Of a DNA stretch of 64,000 bases, positions 1 through 8,239 are shown in pieces. The DNA comes from Flavobacterium ovatum (GTDB lineage Bacteria; Bacteroidota; Bacteroidia; Flavobacteriales; Flavobacteriaceae). Position 1 is the stretch's first letter; every line of letters starts with the position of its first letter. Made by a program: the position numbers and the translations under genes. The DNA is taken from assembly GCF_040703125.1 (NCBI RefSeq), contig NZ_CP160035.1, positions 2,445,001 to 2,509,000 on the forward strand. Reading direction: 5' to 3'. The notes beneath the pieces were generated by a model, which saw nothing but the letters and a program-made list of their open reading frames with translations, did not search any database and was not told the DNA's origin.

Positions 1-1035
1 TTAAAGTAGCGTTTGTTTCACCAGAAATTACGGTTCCACCTTTTGACCAAATATAGGTGTAATCCGTAGTTGGTGATCCATCATTTATACCCGCATCAAG
101 TGTGCTAGTGATAACTGTAGAATTTGAGCAAATATAAATATCTTCACTGCCATTACTGTTGGTCTTTATTTTAGGCAAAGGCTTTACAATCAAAGGAAAT
201 GTTGTAGTCACAAAACAAGAAGCATTCGAATTACGCTCAATTCTAACAGTGATGTTTTGAGTGTTAGTAATAAAAGGATTGGGTAATGGACTAGTTAGAG
301 AGGCTCCCGCTTGGTCAGTATATTTAATTGTCATTCCTGTTTGTGATCCCAAGAGAGTAGCTTCAAAAGTTGAAGTATCAAAGCTAGCTTTTCCATCTTG
401 AAGTATCGGATCAGTTTCATCGTCACAGGTAGAAGTCAGGTTAGCTGGTATTGGGTTAATTTGAGGAGGAACTCCAATTGTTATTATAATGTTTCTTATT
501 GAAGAACAATTTGTCGTTTTTGAAGTTACTTGAACCGAATAGCTTCCTGCCGATGTTGCATTTAAAGTTGCATTTGTTTCCCCAGTAATAACGGTACTAC
601 CTTTTGACCATATATAGGTGTAATCCGTAGTTGGTGTACCATCATTTATTCCTGCATCTAGTGTTGTAGAAAAAACTGTAGAATTAGAACATATTTGAAT
701 ATCTTCACTACCACCATTATTGGTTTTTATTCTAGGTAATGGTTTTACAATCAAAGGAATTATGGCAGAAGTAAAACATGCTGGATTTGAGGTTTGTTCA
801 ATTCTAGCGGTAATGTTTTGGGTTAAGCTTCCAAAAGGATTAGGTAATGGACTAGATAAAGTAGCTCCTGATTGACTAAAGTATTTTATGACCATTCCTG
901 TTTGCGATCCTATAAGAGTAGCATCAAAAGTTGAAGTATCAAAATTAGCTTTTCCATCTTGATTTAACGGATTGGTTTCATCATCACAGATAGTTGTAAG
1001 ACTAGTAGGGATTGAATAAATTTGTGGCTGAGTTT
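1..1035 (-). repeat. Tandem 561-nt coding repeat in the lectin-domain surface protein
   Basis: The stretch starting at 1 recurs almost unchanged at 562, an offset of 561 nt or 187 codons. The shared blocks encode the CDDET, SQTGM, SPLPNPF, IVKPLP and TDYTYIWSKG motifs. At least two units are visible and more may lie beyond the window edge. Such near-identical units are prone to recombination and to assembly collapse. Confidence 0.8.
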
Positions 1036-2140
1036 TTAGGACTTCATAAAATATGGAATAAGTTGTTCCGTTTAACAATAAATTCAATCGGTATTTTTGA
1101 ATACCCGCGGTGGCAGTTACGGTAAGTTCTCCTGCGGTTGCTCCAGAAATAGGGTCATAATTATTAGTTACTGTATTTAATTGAAACCATTGCAAACTTG
1201 AAGTAGCGGTAAATTCAAAAATTGGATAGGAATTCCGGTTTGGAGTATCATTTGGAGCATCATTCCATTTAATTCCACGGTTTTGAAATTCAAATTGGGC
1301 ATAATCTTCATCGTTAGAACCTCCTATTTCATACAGTTGGAAAGGCGGTGAGTTTCCTGGTGCATCCCGGTAATCATTGGGTTCACCATCACTCCAATTA
1401 GCATAAGTCATTGGTGTTCCATCTATCCAATACCATCCTCCTTGGACTGCACTATCGCTAAAATTGCTTGCATTGCCATATTGTTTTAATCCTAGCCAAA
1501 AAGCAATACCATCGTCGCCAATAGTACCATTTGTTAGACCTAAACTAGTCAATGCATTATAAACTGCTGTTTCTTCAGTTGTACTATTAATGATGTACAT
1601 CGATGCTCCCGGAATGGCGTTAATGAGATTGTTGGCGTTTTCCCAAGACATTGTTTCTTTTTTTACATAGTAAGTTGAATTGCCTATTTGGGTGACTTTA
1701 GTAAGCTTAAGACCTAAACCGTTAGTGTTTTCAGTACTAAATTGTTCGCTTGATAATAAGTTGTTCCCTGAAAGTTTTACCGTTTCACCAGTGCATATAT
1801 TACTTGTTTTATCAGCGGTTATTGTGGGGGTTATTTGATAAACAATAGTTTGTAATCGTGAGCCAATAGCAGCAGTAGGAATGGTTTCCAAAAAATATTT
1901 TTTACCGCTAATTAATGGAGTTGTGGGAAGAACGATATTGCCGCCTGTAAGTGCATCATACCAAAAAGGAGTTGCGCCAGTGGGTAAACTGATTACTTTT
2001 AAGTCAGATACAGTATATATTTTAGTAGCCGAATTCAAATAAGTAAAAGTAGGTTCAACTTTTACATTTTGTGAAAAGCCAAAATGGAAAGAAAGTAGAA
2101 AAAGAAAAAAAAATATATTCTTAAAGTTGAATAGTTTCAT
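1..2140 (-). CDS. Large surface protein with C-type lectin-like domain and Ig-like repeats (3' end outside window)
   Basis: The frame is open from an ATG at 2140 to the window edge (713 codons seen), so the C-terminus is missing. It starts with a signal peptide (MKLFN followed by a Phe/Leu-rich stretch and FGFSQ). Residues about 163-300 look like a C-type lectin-like domain: SWENANNLINAI near its start, then WYWIDGTPMTYANW, the GEPND motif and a GIKWND end. After that come at least two copies of a 187-residue Ig/PKD-like unit that begins around CDDETNP and CDDETDP and contains a YIWSKG motif. Large repeat proteins of this kind in Bacteroidota are usually secreted by the type IX system with a C-terminal sorting domain; that part would lie outside the window, so it is inferred. 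Likely role is an adhesin or carbohydrate-binding surface protein. No neighbouring gene suggests a specific ligand. Confidence 0.8.
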   Translation of the reverse strand, partial: MKLFNFKNIFFFLFLLSFHFGFSQNVKVEPTFTYLNSATKIYTVSDLKVISLPTGATPFWYDALTGGNIVLPTTPLISGKKYFLETIPTAAIGSRLQTIVYQITPTITADKTSNICTGETVKLSGNNLLSSEQFSTENTNGLGLKLTKVTQIGNSTYYVKKETMSWENANNLINAIPGASMYIINSTTEETAVYNALTSLGLTNGTIGDDGIAFWLGLKQYGNASNFSDSAVQGGWYWIDGTPMTYANWSDGEPNDYRDAPGNSPPFQLYEIGGSNDEDYAQFEFQNRGIKWNDAPNDTPNRNSYPIFEFTATSSLQWFQLNTVTNNYDPISGATAGELTVTATAGIQKYRLNLLLNGTTYSIFYEVLKTQPQIYSIPTSLTTICDDETNPLNQDGKANFDTSTFDATLIGSQTGMVIKYFSQSGATLSSPLPNPFGSLTQNITARIEQTSNPACFTSAIIPLIVKPLPRIKTNNGGSEDIQICSNSTVFSTTLDAGINDGTPTTDYTYIWSKGSTVITGETNATLNATSAGSYSVQVTSKTTNCSSIRNIIITIGVPPQINPIPANLTSTCDDETDPILQDGKASFDTSTFEATLLGSQTGMTIKYTDQAGASLTSPLPNPFITNTQNITVRIERNSNASCFVTTTFPLIVKPLPKIKTNSNGSEDIYICSNSTVITSTLDAGINDGSPTTDYTYIWSKGGTVISGETNATL

Positions 2141-2490
2141 GATACAATCGGTACGTATTGATATAATTAATTTTGAATAGGAATTGTTACAATCTAATTC
2201 TCTAGCAAATTATTTAAAAATTATTTAAAAATATAGCTTTTTTTTATCATATTAAGAGTCTATTTTGTCTTTTTTGCTTAAAAAAGCATTTAAATTGCAT
2301 TAATTAAATTTATGCAATTAAATTTTTGATAGTTTTATATAGATTTTTTTCGCTCTTAATCAAATAAGTAAGCAAGCGTTTAAAGTGGAGATTGAAGTGT
2401 TTTTTCTCCTTTAAACGATTTTAATTTTATAGTTGGGGATATAGTAGTAGGTTTGAGTGTATTTAATAAGAAACTTAATACTGCCGCGGT
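2141..2490. other. AT-rich divergent intergenic region with a strong hairpin
   Basis: This 350-nt stretch separates the divergent surface-protein gene and orphan gene. It contains an interrupted inverted repeat at 2377-2417 (CGTTTAAAG then GGAGA, against TCTCC then TTTAAACG) about 75 nt before the plus-strand start codon. A weaker ATTGCAT/ATGCAAT pair lies near 2297-2325. I see no open frame and no clear promoter match. Confidence 0.5.
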
Positions 2491-2871
2491 ATGGAAGATA
2501 TTTTTGATCCAGTTTACAGACAAGGTTATATAGAAGGATATTCACTTGGTTTAAACCCCTTTTATCAACTTAATTATAGTATAAGAAATTGCCAAGCTTT
2601 TAATTCTGGTTTTAATTCTGGTAGATCTGATTATGAAAGATTGAATGGTAAAATAGTCAATGGAATTCCAAATCGAATAGTTACTAAGAAAGTTTTGGAT
2701 GAGTTTCAATTGGCAGGTATGCTTGGTATGAGTATTGACTCAGAAGGGTTTACTGCTTATCAGTTGAATGTTATTGAAGAATGGTATAAAAGTGGAGTTG
2801 AAAAGTATGATCTTGACGAAAGCTTATACCTTTTAGCTATTCTAGAGAATAATGGTATTCAAACGATGTAA
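2491..2871 (+). CDS. Hypothetical protein, 126 aa
   Basis: I do not recognise this gene. It encodes an acidic soluble protein rich in Tyr, Gly and Asn, with no signal peptide or membrane segment. The stretch FNSGFNSGRSDYERLNG (about residues 37-54) looks like a small conserved module. The C-terminal half is predicted helical (EEWYKSGVEKYDLDESLYLLAIL). The ATG follows a GC-containing ACTGCCGCGGT stretch, and a strong terminator follows the stop. It stands alone, with a divergent surface-protein gene upstream and convergent DUF389 and nhaA genes downstream. Codon use matches its neighbours, so I take it as a real gene of unknown function. Confidence 0.6.
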   Translation: MEDIFDPVYRQGYIEGYSLGLNPFYQLNYSIRNCQAFNSGFNSGRSDYERLNGKIVNGIPNRIVTKKVLDEFQLAGMLGMSIDSEGFTAYQLNVIEEWYKSGVEKYDLDESLYLLAILENNGIQTM

Positions 2872-2890
2872 AAAGTATAGTTTTTCGAAG

Positions 2891-2935
2891 AAAATCCCCT
2901 CAATGCATTTTTTTTTTAGCTTGAGGGGATTTTTT
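2891..2935. terminator. Bidirectional intrinsic terminator
   Basis: AAAATCCCCTCAA pairs with TTGAGGGGATTTT around a T-rich loop, with an A-run on the left and a T-run on the right. It can end both the orphan gene on the plus strand and the DUF389 gene arriving on the minus strand. Confidence 0.85.
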
Positions 2936-2962
2936 ATGTGTAAACCTACTTACTAAAATATT

Positions 2963-4288
2963 TTATTTCACCTCAGACTTAGGACTTTGATTATAAATTT
3001 GGATTTCTTTTTTAGACAATCTTTGTTGCAACCATGAGGTTAATTTTTTTTCAGTTTCCATTTCAAGTCTTTTTTTACTTTTATAAACAAGGACAGGAAT
3101 TACTTTGAGGCTATCTGTTTCTTCATTAAAACTGAGATTGGCTATTGCAATATTCTCAATAATGGGAAATAAAATTTGAATTTCGGCTAATAATGATTTG
3201 TTATTGTAATGGTTGTCTGTGATCTGTTTTTTCAGTTTTAAAATAGCTACATCTTTTTCACTTAACACTGATTTGTTGTAATTTATTTCGTTTAGAATAT
3301 CACTTTTAAGATCCGTAGTATCCTGCATAATCACTAATTGGGTATTGTTGATTTCGTATAATTTTAGTTTTAGATTCAGTGCTTTAATTTCTTTGTCAGT
3401 AAATTTTTTAGTCAGGAAGCCTAGTTCTAGTTTTTTTGGACTTCGATTAAAAAGGGTCTTTTTGTACATAATAGCAATCCCTTTATTGGTAAATTCATTT
3501 TCCATAAAAATGTCAACATCGTGTTGGTATTTTTTTTGTTCAAAAAGTAGGTAAGCAAAATAAATACTAGGAAGAATTAAGATGGTTATTAATGTCGATA
3601 TGATGTACTTGACTTTTTTTTGATTTGTCTCTTCTAGTTGTTTTTTTGTAGGATACTTTAAATATTTGACTATAAAAAATGTTGAAATACAGATAAATAC
3701 ACAATTGATAGTATATAGATAGATTGCTCCAAAGAAGAAGCGATAACTACCTATTGCCAGACCATATCCAGCAGTACAAAGTGGAGGCATAAGTGCCGTT
3801 GCAATGGCAACTCCAGGAATTGGATTTCCTTTTTCGACTCTAGTGATTGCAATTGCCCCTACTAATCCTCCTGAAAAAGCGATTATGATATCATAAAAAT
3901 TGGGCGCAGTCCTAGAAAGTAATTCGGGTTGTGTTTCTTTAAAAGGACTTATGTAAAAATATAAAGTAGACACGAATAACCCTACAACTGTAGCGACTAA
4001 TAAGTTTTTAAGTGATTTTTTTAATAAGTTGAAATCATACGTTCCTAAACCAAATCCAGCACCTACAATAGGTCCCATTAAGGGAGAAATAAGCATGGCT
4101 CCAATAATAACAGCTGTGGAATTAACGTTTAAGCCCACAGAAGCAATTACTATAGCACAAGCCATAATCCAAAGATTTGAACCACCAAATGAAATATTAG
4201 ATTTTACATTTTCTAATACTTTTTTTCGATCTTCTTCGCCCTGATTAAGGTTTATGAATCTAAGGAAATCACTAATTATTTTTTTCAT
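2963..4288 (-). CDS. DUF389 family integral membrane protein
   Basis: The N-terminal 210 residues match the DUF389 membrane domain: about six hydrophobic segments, with motifs NSTAVIIGAMLISPLMGPI (from about residue 56), SGGLVGAIAI and GVAIATALMPPLC. The C-terminal 220 residues are a soluble extension with one further membrane segment near residues 229-248 (TLITILILPSIYFAYLLF) and a long helical, Lys/Glu-rich tail. The biochemical role of DUF389 proteins is not established. The gene begins 17 nt inside the end of nhaA on the same strand, so the two are co-transcribed and perhaps translationally coupled, which suggests a link to ion or pH homeostasis. That link is inference from the neighbour only. 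Confidence 0.8.
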   Translation of the reverse strand: MKKIISDFLRFINLNQGEEDRKKVLENVKSNISFGGSNLWIMACAIVIASVGLNVNSTAVIIGAMLISPLMGPIVGAGFGLGTYDFNLLKKSLKNLLVATVVGLFVSTLYFYISPFKETQPELLSRTAPNFYDIIIAFSGGLVGAIAITRVEKGNPIPGVAIATALMPPLCTAGYGLAIGSYRFFFGAIYLYTINCVFICISTFFIVKYLKYPTKKQLEETNQKKVKYIISTLITILILPSIYFAYLLFEQKKYQHDVDIFMENEFTNKGIAIMYKKTLFNRSPKKLELGFLTKKFTDKEIKALNLKLKLYEINNTQLVIMQDTTDLKSDILNEINYNKSVLSEKDVAILKLKKQITDNHYNNKSLLAEIQILFPIIENIAIANLSFNEETDSLKVIPVLVYKSKKRLEMETEKKLTSWLQQRLSKKEIQIYNQSPKSEVK

Positions 4289-5456
4289 TATGATTTCTTT
4301 TTAACGTTTTTTTAAGTAAGAAGAAGCCAATGATACCTGCAACAAGTGAAGATAATAGAATTACGAATTTAGCATTATTTATAATTTCGGGATTATCAAA
4401 AGCAAGTAATGTGATGAAAATAGACATGGTAAAACCAATTCCTCCTAAAAAACCAACTCCTATGATGGTTTTCCAACTTAAATCATCAGGAAGCTTGCAA
4501 AGTCCTAATGAAACTGCAATGAAACTAAACAGAGCTATACCTACTGGCTTTCCTACAATTAAACCTAATGCAATTCCAATACTGTAATGTTGCTCTAGTG
4601 TTTCTCCTATGTTTGATCCGAGTACAATTGCTGTATTTGCCAATGCAAAAAGAGGAAGTATGAAGAATCCAACAGGCTTGTGTAGAAAGTGTTGTAGTTT
4701 GTATGAGATAGAGGTTTTTTCTCCGTGTTGAAATGGGATTACAAATGCCAAAAGAACTCCAGTAATAGTAGCATGTATTCCTGAATTTAACATAAAATAC
4801 CACATGATGGCTCCTCCAATTAAATAAGGAAGTAGTTTATGAACTTTCATTCTGTTCATAATAAACATTACTAATAAAACAGCTAAAGCAGAAAGTAAGT
4901 TAGTCCAAAATATTGTCTTAGTATAAAAAGCAGCTATGACCAAAATTGCTCCCAAATCATCAATAACAGCTAATGCAGTTAAAAATACTTTTAATGATAA
5001 TGGCACTCTATTACCTAATAAAGAGAGCACTCCAAGAGCAAAAGCAATATCAGTTGCCATAGGAACTCCTGCTCCTCTTTGAGTCAGATCACCATAATTA
5101 AACAATAGATATAGTCCAGCAGGGACAAGCATTCCCCCAAAAGCAGCAAAAATAGGAAGTAATGCATCTTTGATATTAGACAATTCTCCTAAGTAAATTT
5201 CTCTTTCTAACTCTAGTCCAATTAATAAAAAGAAAATAGCCATTAAACCATCATTAATCCAATATTCAAGACTTTGACCGCCAATTGGAGTTAGCCAAGT
5301 ATGGTGGTATTGTTCTCCAAAAATTGAATTAGCAAGAATCAATGAAATTAAAGTACAACCTATTAATACAAGACCACTTGACTTTTCGTTTTCAAAAAAT
5401 TCTTTAAATAAATCGGATTTGTAAATGTTCTTTATGTTTTTTATGCTTTTTCTCAT
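4272..5456 (-). CDS. nhaA: Na+/H+ antiporter NhaA
   Basis: This 394-residue protein has the usual NhaA length and membrane layout (about 12 hydrophobic segments). The paired aspartates of the transport site are present in AVIDDLGAILVIA (Asp166-Asp167), and the conserved ATDIAFALG motif (Asp136) and GFFILPLFALANTAI segment are intact. NhaA exchanges internal Na+ for external protons at the inner membrane and supports alkaline and salt tolerance. Its 3' end overlaps the DUF389 gene by 17 nt. A TATTTTTG -7-like box on the minus strand lies at 5517-5524, about 60 nt upstream of the start. Confidence 0.95.
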   Translation of the reverse strand: MRKSIKNIKNIYKSDLFKEFFENEKSSGLVLIGCTLISLILANSIFGEQYHHTWLTPIGGQSLEYWINDGLMAIFFLLIGLELEREIYLGELSNIKDALLPIFAAFGGMLVPAGLYLLFNYGDLTQRGAGVPMATDIAFALGVLSLLGNRVPLSLKVFLTALAVIDDLGAILVIAAFYTKTIFWTNLLSALAVLLVMFIMNRMKVHKLLPYLIGGAIMWYFMLNSGIHATITGVLLAFVIPFQHGEKTSISYKLQHFLHKPVGFFILPLFALANTAIVLGSNIGETLEQHYSIGIALGLIVGKPVGIALFSFIAVSLGLCKLPDDLSWKTIIGVGFLGGIGFTMSIFITLLAFDNPEIINNAKFVILLSSLVAGIIGFFLLKKTLKRNHNEKNN

Positions 5457-5671
5457 AGGGGTTTGATTTCTAGAAAGTATTCTAATGGGATTATTATTGT
5501 TATTTTATAATTTTCTCAAAAATACCTAATTTGATATTAATTCCATAACTAAATCTTAGGATATTATGATGCTTTTAATACATTTTTGCAATATAAAGCA
5601 ACGAAAACGATTTTTTTCTAATTTTGAGGATCATAGTCTAATTTTTAATAGACATTGAAATTATGTCAAGG

Positions 5672-6931
5672 TTAATTTTTCTCAATAAAATCTAAGTCGG
5701 TATGGAAGGTTTCTTTAAGCTTCCAAAGTGCTATTAGTGCAATAACTGATAATATACTACCTACAACCATTCCAGCATTAAGAATATTTCCATCAAATAA
5801 GTCGTCTCTGAAAAATGTGTAAATTAAAATTATCAAAGGTAAAAGTCCACGCACAAAATTTGGGACTGTTGTCGTTACTGTTGCACGAATATTAGTTCCA
5901 AATTGTTCTGCGGCAATGGTGATGAATAAAACCCAGTAGCCTACTGAAAATCCCATAGCCAAACAGATGTAATAAAAAGTTTGTACCCTGATTCCGAACG
6001 AGTTCAAGAATATAAATACCATTCCCAGGTTTAAAAGTAAAAACAAAAACATGATTTTTTTTCTGCTTTTAAACCATTGACTCAATATTCCACTTCCGAT
6101 ATCTCCAAGTACAAGTCCCGAATAACACCAAGCAATGGCTTGACCTGCAGAAACGGTATCAGCTGCTTGAACATTTAGCGCTTTGGCAAATTCTGGTGAA
6201 AAAGTAATTAACACTCCAACTAAAAACCAAATCGGAATTCCGATAAGGATGCATTGAAGGTATTTGAAAAATCTTTTTTTGTTCGAAAATAAAGATAGGA
6301 AGTCGCCTTTTTTCTCGTTGCTATCGGCTACTTTTTGGAAAATACCAGATTCATTTAATTTGATTCTCATAAAAAGTAAAAGCACACCTAAAACTCCACC
6401 AGCATAATAGCACAAGCGCCAATCTTGAAATATTTGATACACCAAATAAGCTGCAATAGCTCCCGAAACACCAATAGAAGCCACAATCATGGTTCCGTAA
6501 CCACGCTTTTCTTTCGGTAAGCTTTCTGTAACCAAAGTAATTCCAGCGCCTAATTCGCCTGCCAATCCAATTCCAGCAATTAAGCGCCAAAAAGCGTAAC
6601 CGTCAACCGTAGTTACCATTCCGTTGGCAATATTTGCTACAGAATAGATTAGTATAGAACCAAAAAGCACCGAAATACGGCCTTTTTTGTCGCCCAAAAT
6701 TCCCCATAAAATCCCTCCAAACAACATTCCGCCCATTTGCATACTGATAAGGTATTCTCCTTGATTGCGAATTGCATCTCCTACCACACCTAAATCTTTT
6801 AGGCTGTCGGTACGCACGATTCCGAATAGGAGTAAATCATAAATATCGACAAAATACCCTAAAGCAGCCACAATAACTGCGGAGTTTAAAATGGAAACAG
6901 GTTTGGTTTCGAGAGAAGTAGTGGTGGTCAT
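5672..6931 (-). CDS. MFS transporter, metabolite:H+ symporter type
   Basis: The 419-residue protein has about 12 membrane segments. An N-terminal VDIYDLLLFGIVR motif and the loop-2 signature GDKKGRISVLFGS (after segment 2) are typical of major facilitator symporters, and GELGAGITLVTESLPKEKRGYG resembles the sugar/organic acid porter branch. The substrate cannot be told from sequence. It is transcribed alone; nhaA lies downstream after a 215-nt gap. A TATTTTTG box on the minus strand at 6951-6958 is a candidate -7 element about 20 nt before the start codon. Confidence 0.85.
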   Translation of the reverse strand: MTTTTSLETKPVSILNSAVIVAALGYFVDIYDLLLFGIVRTDSLKDLGVVGDAIRNQGEYLISMQMGGMLFGGILWGILGDKKGRISVLFGSILIYSVANIANGMVTTVDGYAFWRLIAGIGLAGELGAGITLVTESLPKEKRGYGTMIVASIGVSGAIAAYLVYQIFQDWRLCYYAGGVLGVLLLFMRIKLNESGIFQKVADSNEKKGDFLSLFSNKKRFFKYLQCILIGIPIWFLVGVLITFSPEFAKALNVQAADTVSAGQAIAWCYSGLVLGDIGSGILSQWFKSRKKIMFLFLLLNLGMVFIFLNSFGIRVQTFYYICLAMGFSVGYWVLFITIAAEQFGTNIRATVTTTVPNFVRGLLPLIILIYTFFRDDLFDGNILNAGMVVGSILSVIALIALWKLKETFHTDLDFIEKN

Positions 6932-7081
6932 GTAGTATTTAATTTTTTTTCAAAAATAATATAAATCCATTGGATTGCTATTTTTTATAGGACTATTATA
7001 GATTTCAATTAATGTCATGGTTTATTGTTGTTTTCAATTTGTATTTTTGGACTGTTAATTATTTATTTACCATTTCTACCT

Positions 7082-7840
7082 ATGAAAATTGTTATTTCGC
7101 CTGCCAAGTCCTTGAATTTTGATAAAGAATTACCAACACCACTTTTTTCTGAATCTAATTTTTTGAAAGAATCACGTCTTGTACATAAAGTTTTGAAAAC
7201 CAAAAAACCAGAGGATTTGTCTAGTTTGATGAGTATTTCTCAAAAATTAGCCGACTTGAACTGGCAACGAAATCAAGACTGGAAAACGCCTTTTACGACA
7301 GAAAATGCGCGTCCTGCGGTTTATACTTTTGATGGGGATGTGTACACTGGATTGGATGCTTATACTATTCCGCTTGAGAAACTGGATGGTTTACAAGATA
7401 AATTACGAATATTGTCTGGCTTGTATGGACTATTGAAACCGCTGGATTTAATGCAAGCGTACCGACTAGAAATGGGAACTAAAATGCCGATTGGCGAAAA
7501 CAAAAATCTTTATGAATTTTGGAAGCTAACAATTACTAAAGCTTTGAATAAAGAGTTGAAAGAGGAGGAGTTGTTTGTGAATTTGGCGAGCAACGAATAT
7601 TTTTCGGTGGTAGACACCAAAGCGTTAAAAGTGCCTGTAATCACTCCTGATTTTAAGGATTATAAAGATGGAAAGCTAAAAATAATTAGCTTTTTTGCCA
7701 AAAAAGCTAGGGGAATGATGGTTCGGTATATTATAGATACCAATGCAGAAACGATAGATGATTTAAAAGGATTTAATTATGATGGTTATCAATTTGATGC
7801 CAATCTGTCCAAAGGGAATCATTTGGTTTTTACGAGATAA
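7082..7840 (+). CDS. yaaA: Peroxide stress protein YaaA (DUF328)
   Basis: The start is placed at the ATG at 7082, giving the family N-terminus MKIVISPAKSLNF. An in-frame upstream start at 7025 would add a hydrophobic stretch the family lacks. The 252-residue product carries the usual blocks RPAVYTFDGDVYTGLDA, LSGLYGLLKPLDLMQAYRLEMGT, LASNEYFSVV and the FFAKKARGMMVRY segment near the C-terminus. In E. coli YaaA limits free iron and DNA damage under peroxide stress. It is a cytoplasmic DNA-binding fold protein. It stands alone, with its own terminator downstream. Confidence 0.92.
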   Translation: MKIVISPAKSLNFDKELPTPLFSESNFLKESRLVHKVLKTKKPEDLSSLMSISQKLADLNWQRNQDWKTPFTTENARPAVYTFDGDVYTGLDAYTIPLEKLDGLQDKLRILSGLYGLLKPLDLMQAYRLEMGTKMPIGENKNLYEFWKLTITKALNKELKEEELFVNLASNEYFSVVDTKALKVPVITPDFKDYKDGKLKIISFFAKKARGMMVRYIIDTNAETIDDLKGFNYDGYQFDANLSKGNHLVFTR

Positions 7841-7843
7841 AGA

Positions 7844-7878
7844 AAACGCTGTATTTAGAAATGCAGCGTTTTTTTTGG
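7844..7878 (+). terminator. Intrinsic terminator of yaaA
   Basis: AAACGCTGTAT pairs with ATGCAGCGTTT (one G-U pair) around a short loop, followed by a run of eight T. Confidence 0.85.
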
Positions 7879-7942
7879 GTTTTCAATCTACGTCAGTTCT
7901 AGTGCTTTTATGTTCAAATGTGATAGCTTTTGGACGTAAAAG

Positions 7943-7985
7943 TGTATCGAGAACTTTTCTAGAAATAAGACGACTTCTCGATACA
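7943..7985. repeat. Palindromic intergenic repeat (TCGAG type)
   Basis: TGTATCGAGAA at 7943-7953 is the exact reverse complement of TTCTCGATACA at 7975-7985, with a 21-nt loop. The following 60 nt contain ACTCGAAGTGAC and CTCGAAGGAAC half-sites. It resembles the palindrome at 34996-35031 in arrangement (TCGAG arms). The whole 7841-8239 stretch holds only the terminator, this palindrome and hairpin-box repeat copy A, and no gene. Confidence 0.6.
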
Positions 7986-8126
7986 TTTTTATTCCGCTAG
8001 GCTTCATAAAAACACTCGAAGTGACGGTGGAAATAAGTACTTCTGGATTTATTTTATTTCGCTGCGTTAAATTAAAGTGCTCGAAGGAACTGTCAACAAA
8101 AAAATATTATATTGCTGTATCGAATG

Positions 8127-8228
8127 TTGCGTGAAGGATCGCAGCGGCATCCTTTTTTGGGGCTTTTTCTGCCCCAAAAAAGATATAGCGTAGAGCCTGA
8201 CCCGCAGTTTTTACGGAGGGGCACGCCC
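8127..8228 (+). repeat. Hairpin-box intergenic repeat, copy A
   Basis: Layout: TTGCGTGAAG, left box GATCGCAGCGGCATCC, hairpin TTTTTTGGGGC / GCCCCAAAAAA (8153-8181), right box GATATAGCGTAGAGCCTGAC, then a tail ending GGCACGCCC. The same boxes recur at 24361, 35137, 49051, 56212 and 60224, mostly with different stems. Confidence 0.7.
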
Positions 8229-8239
8229 AAATTAAACTT

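Noticed and set aside
1..2140. Variable protein of a diversity-generating retroelement
   Set aside because: The lectin-like domain is not at the C-terminus, and no reverse transcriptase or template repeat is visible.
7779..8000. 73-residue frame after yaaA
   Set aside because: It overlaps the yaaA end in another frame and crosses the terminator and a palindrome.
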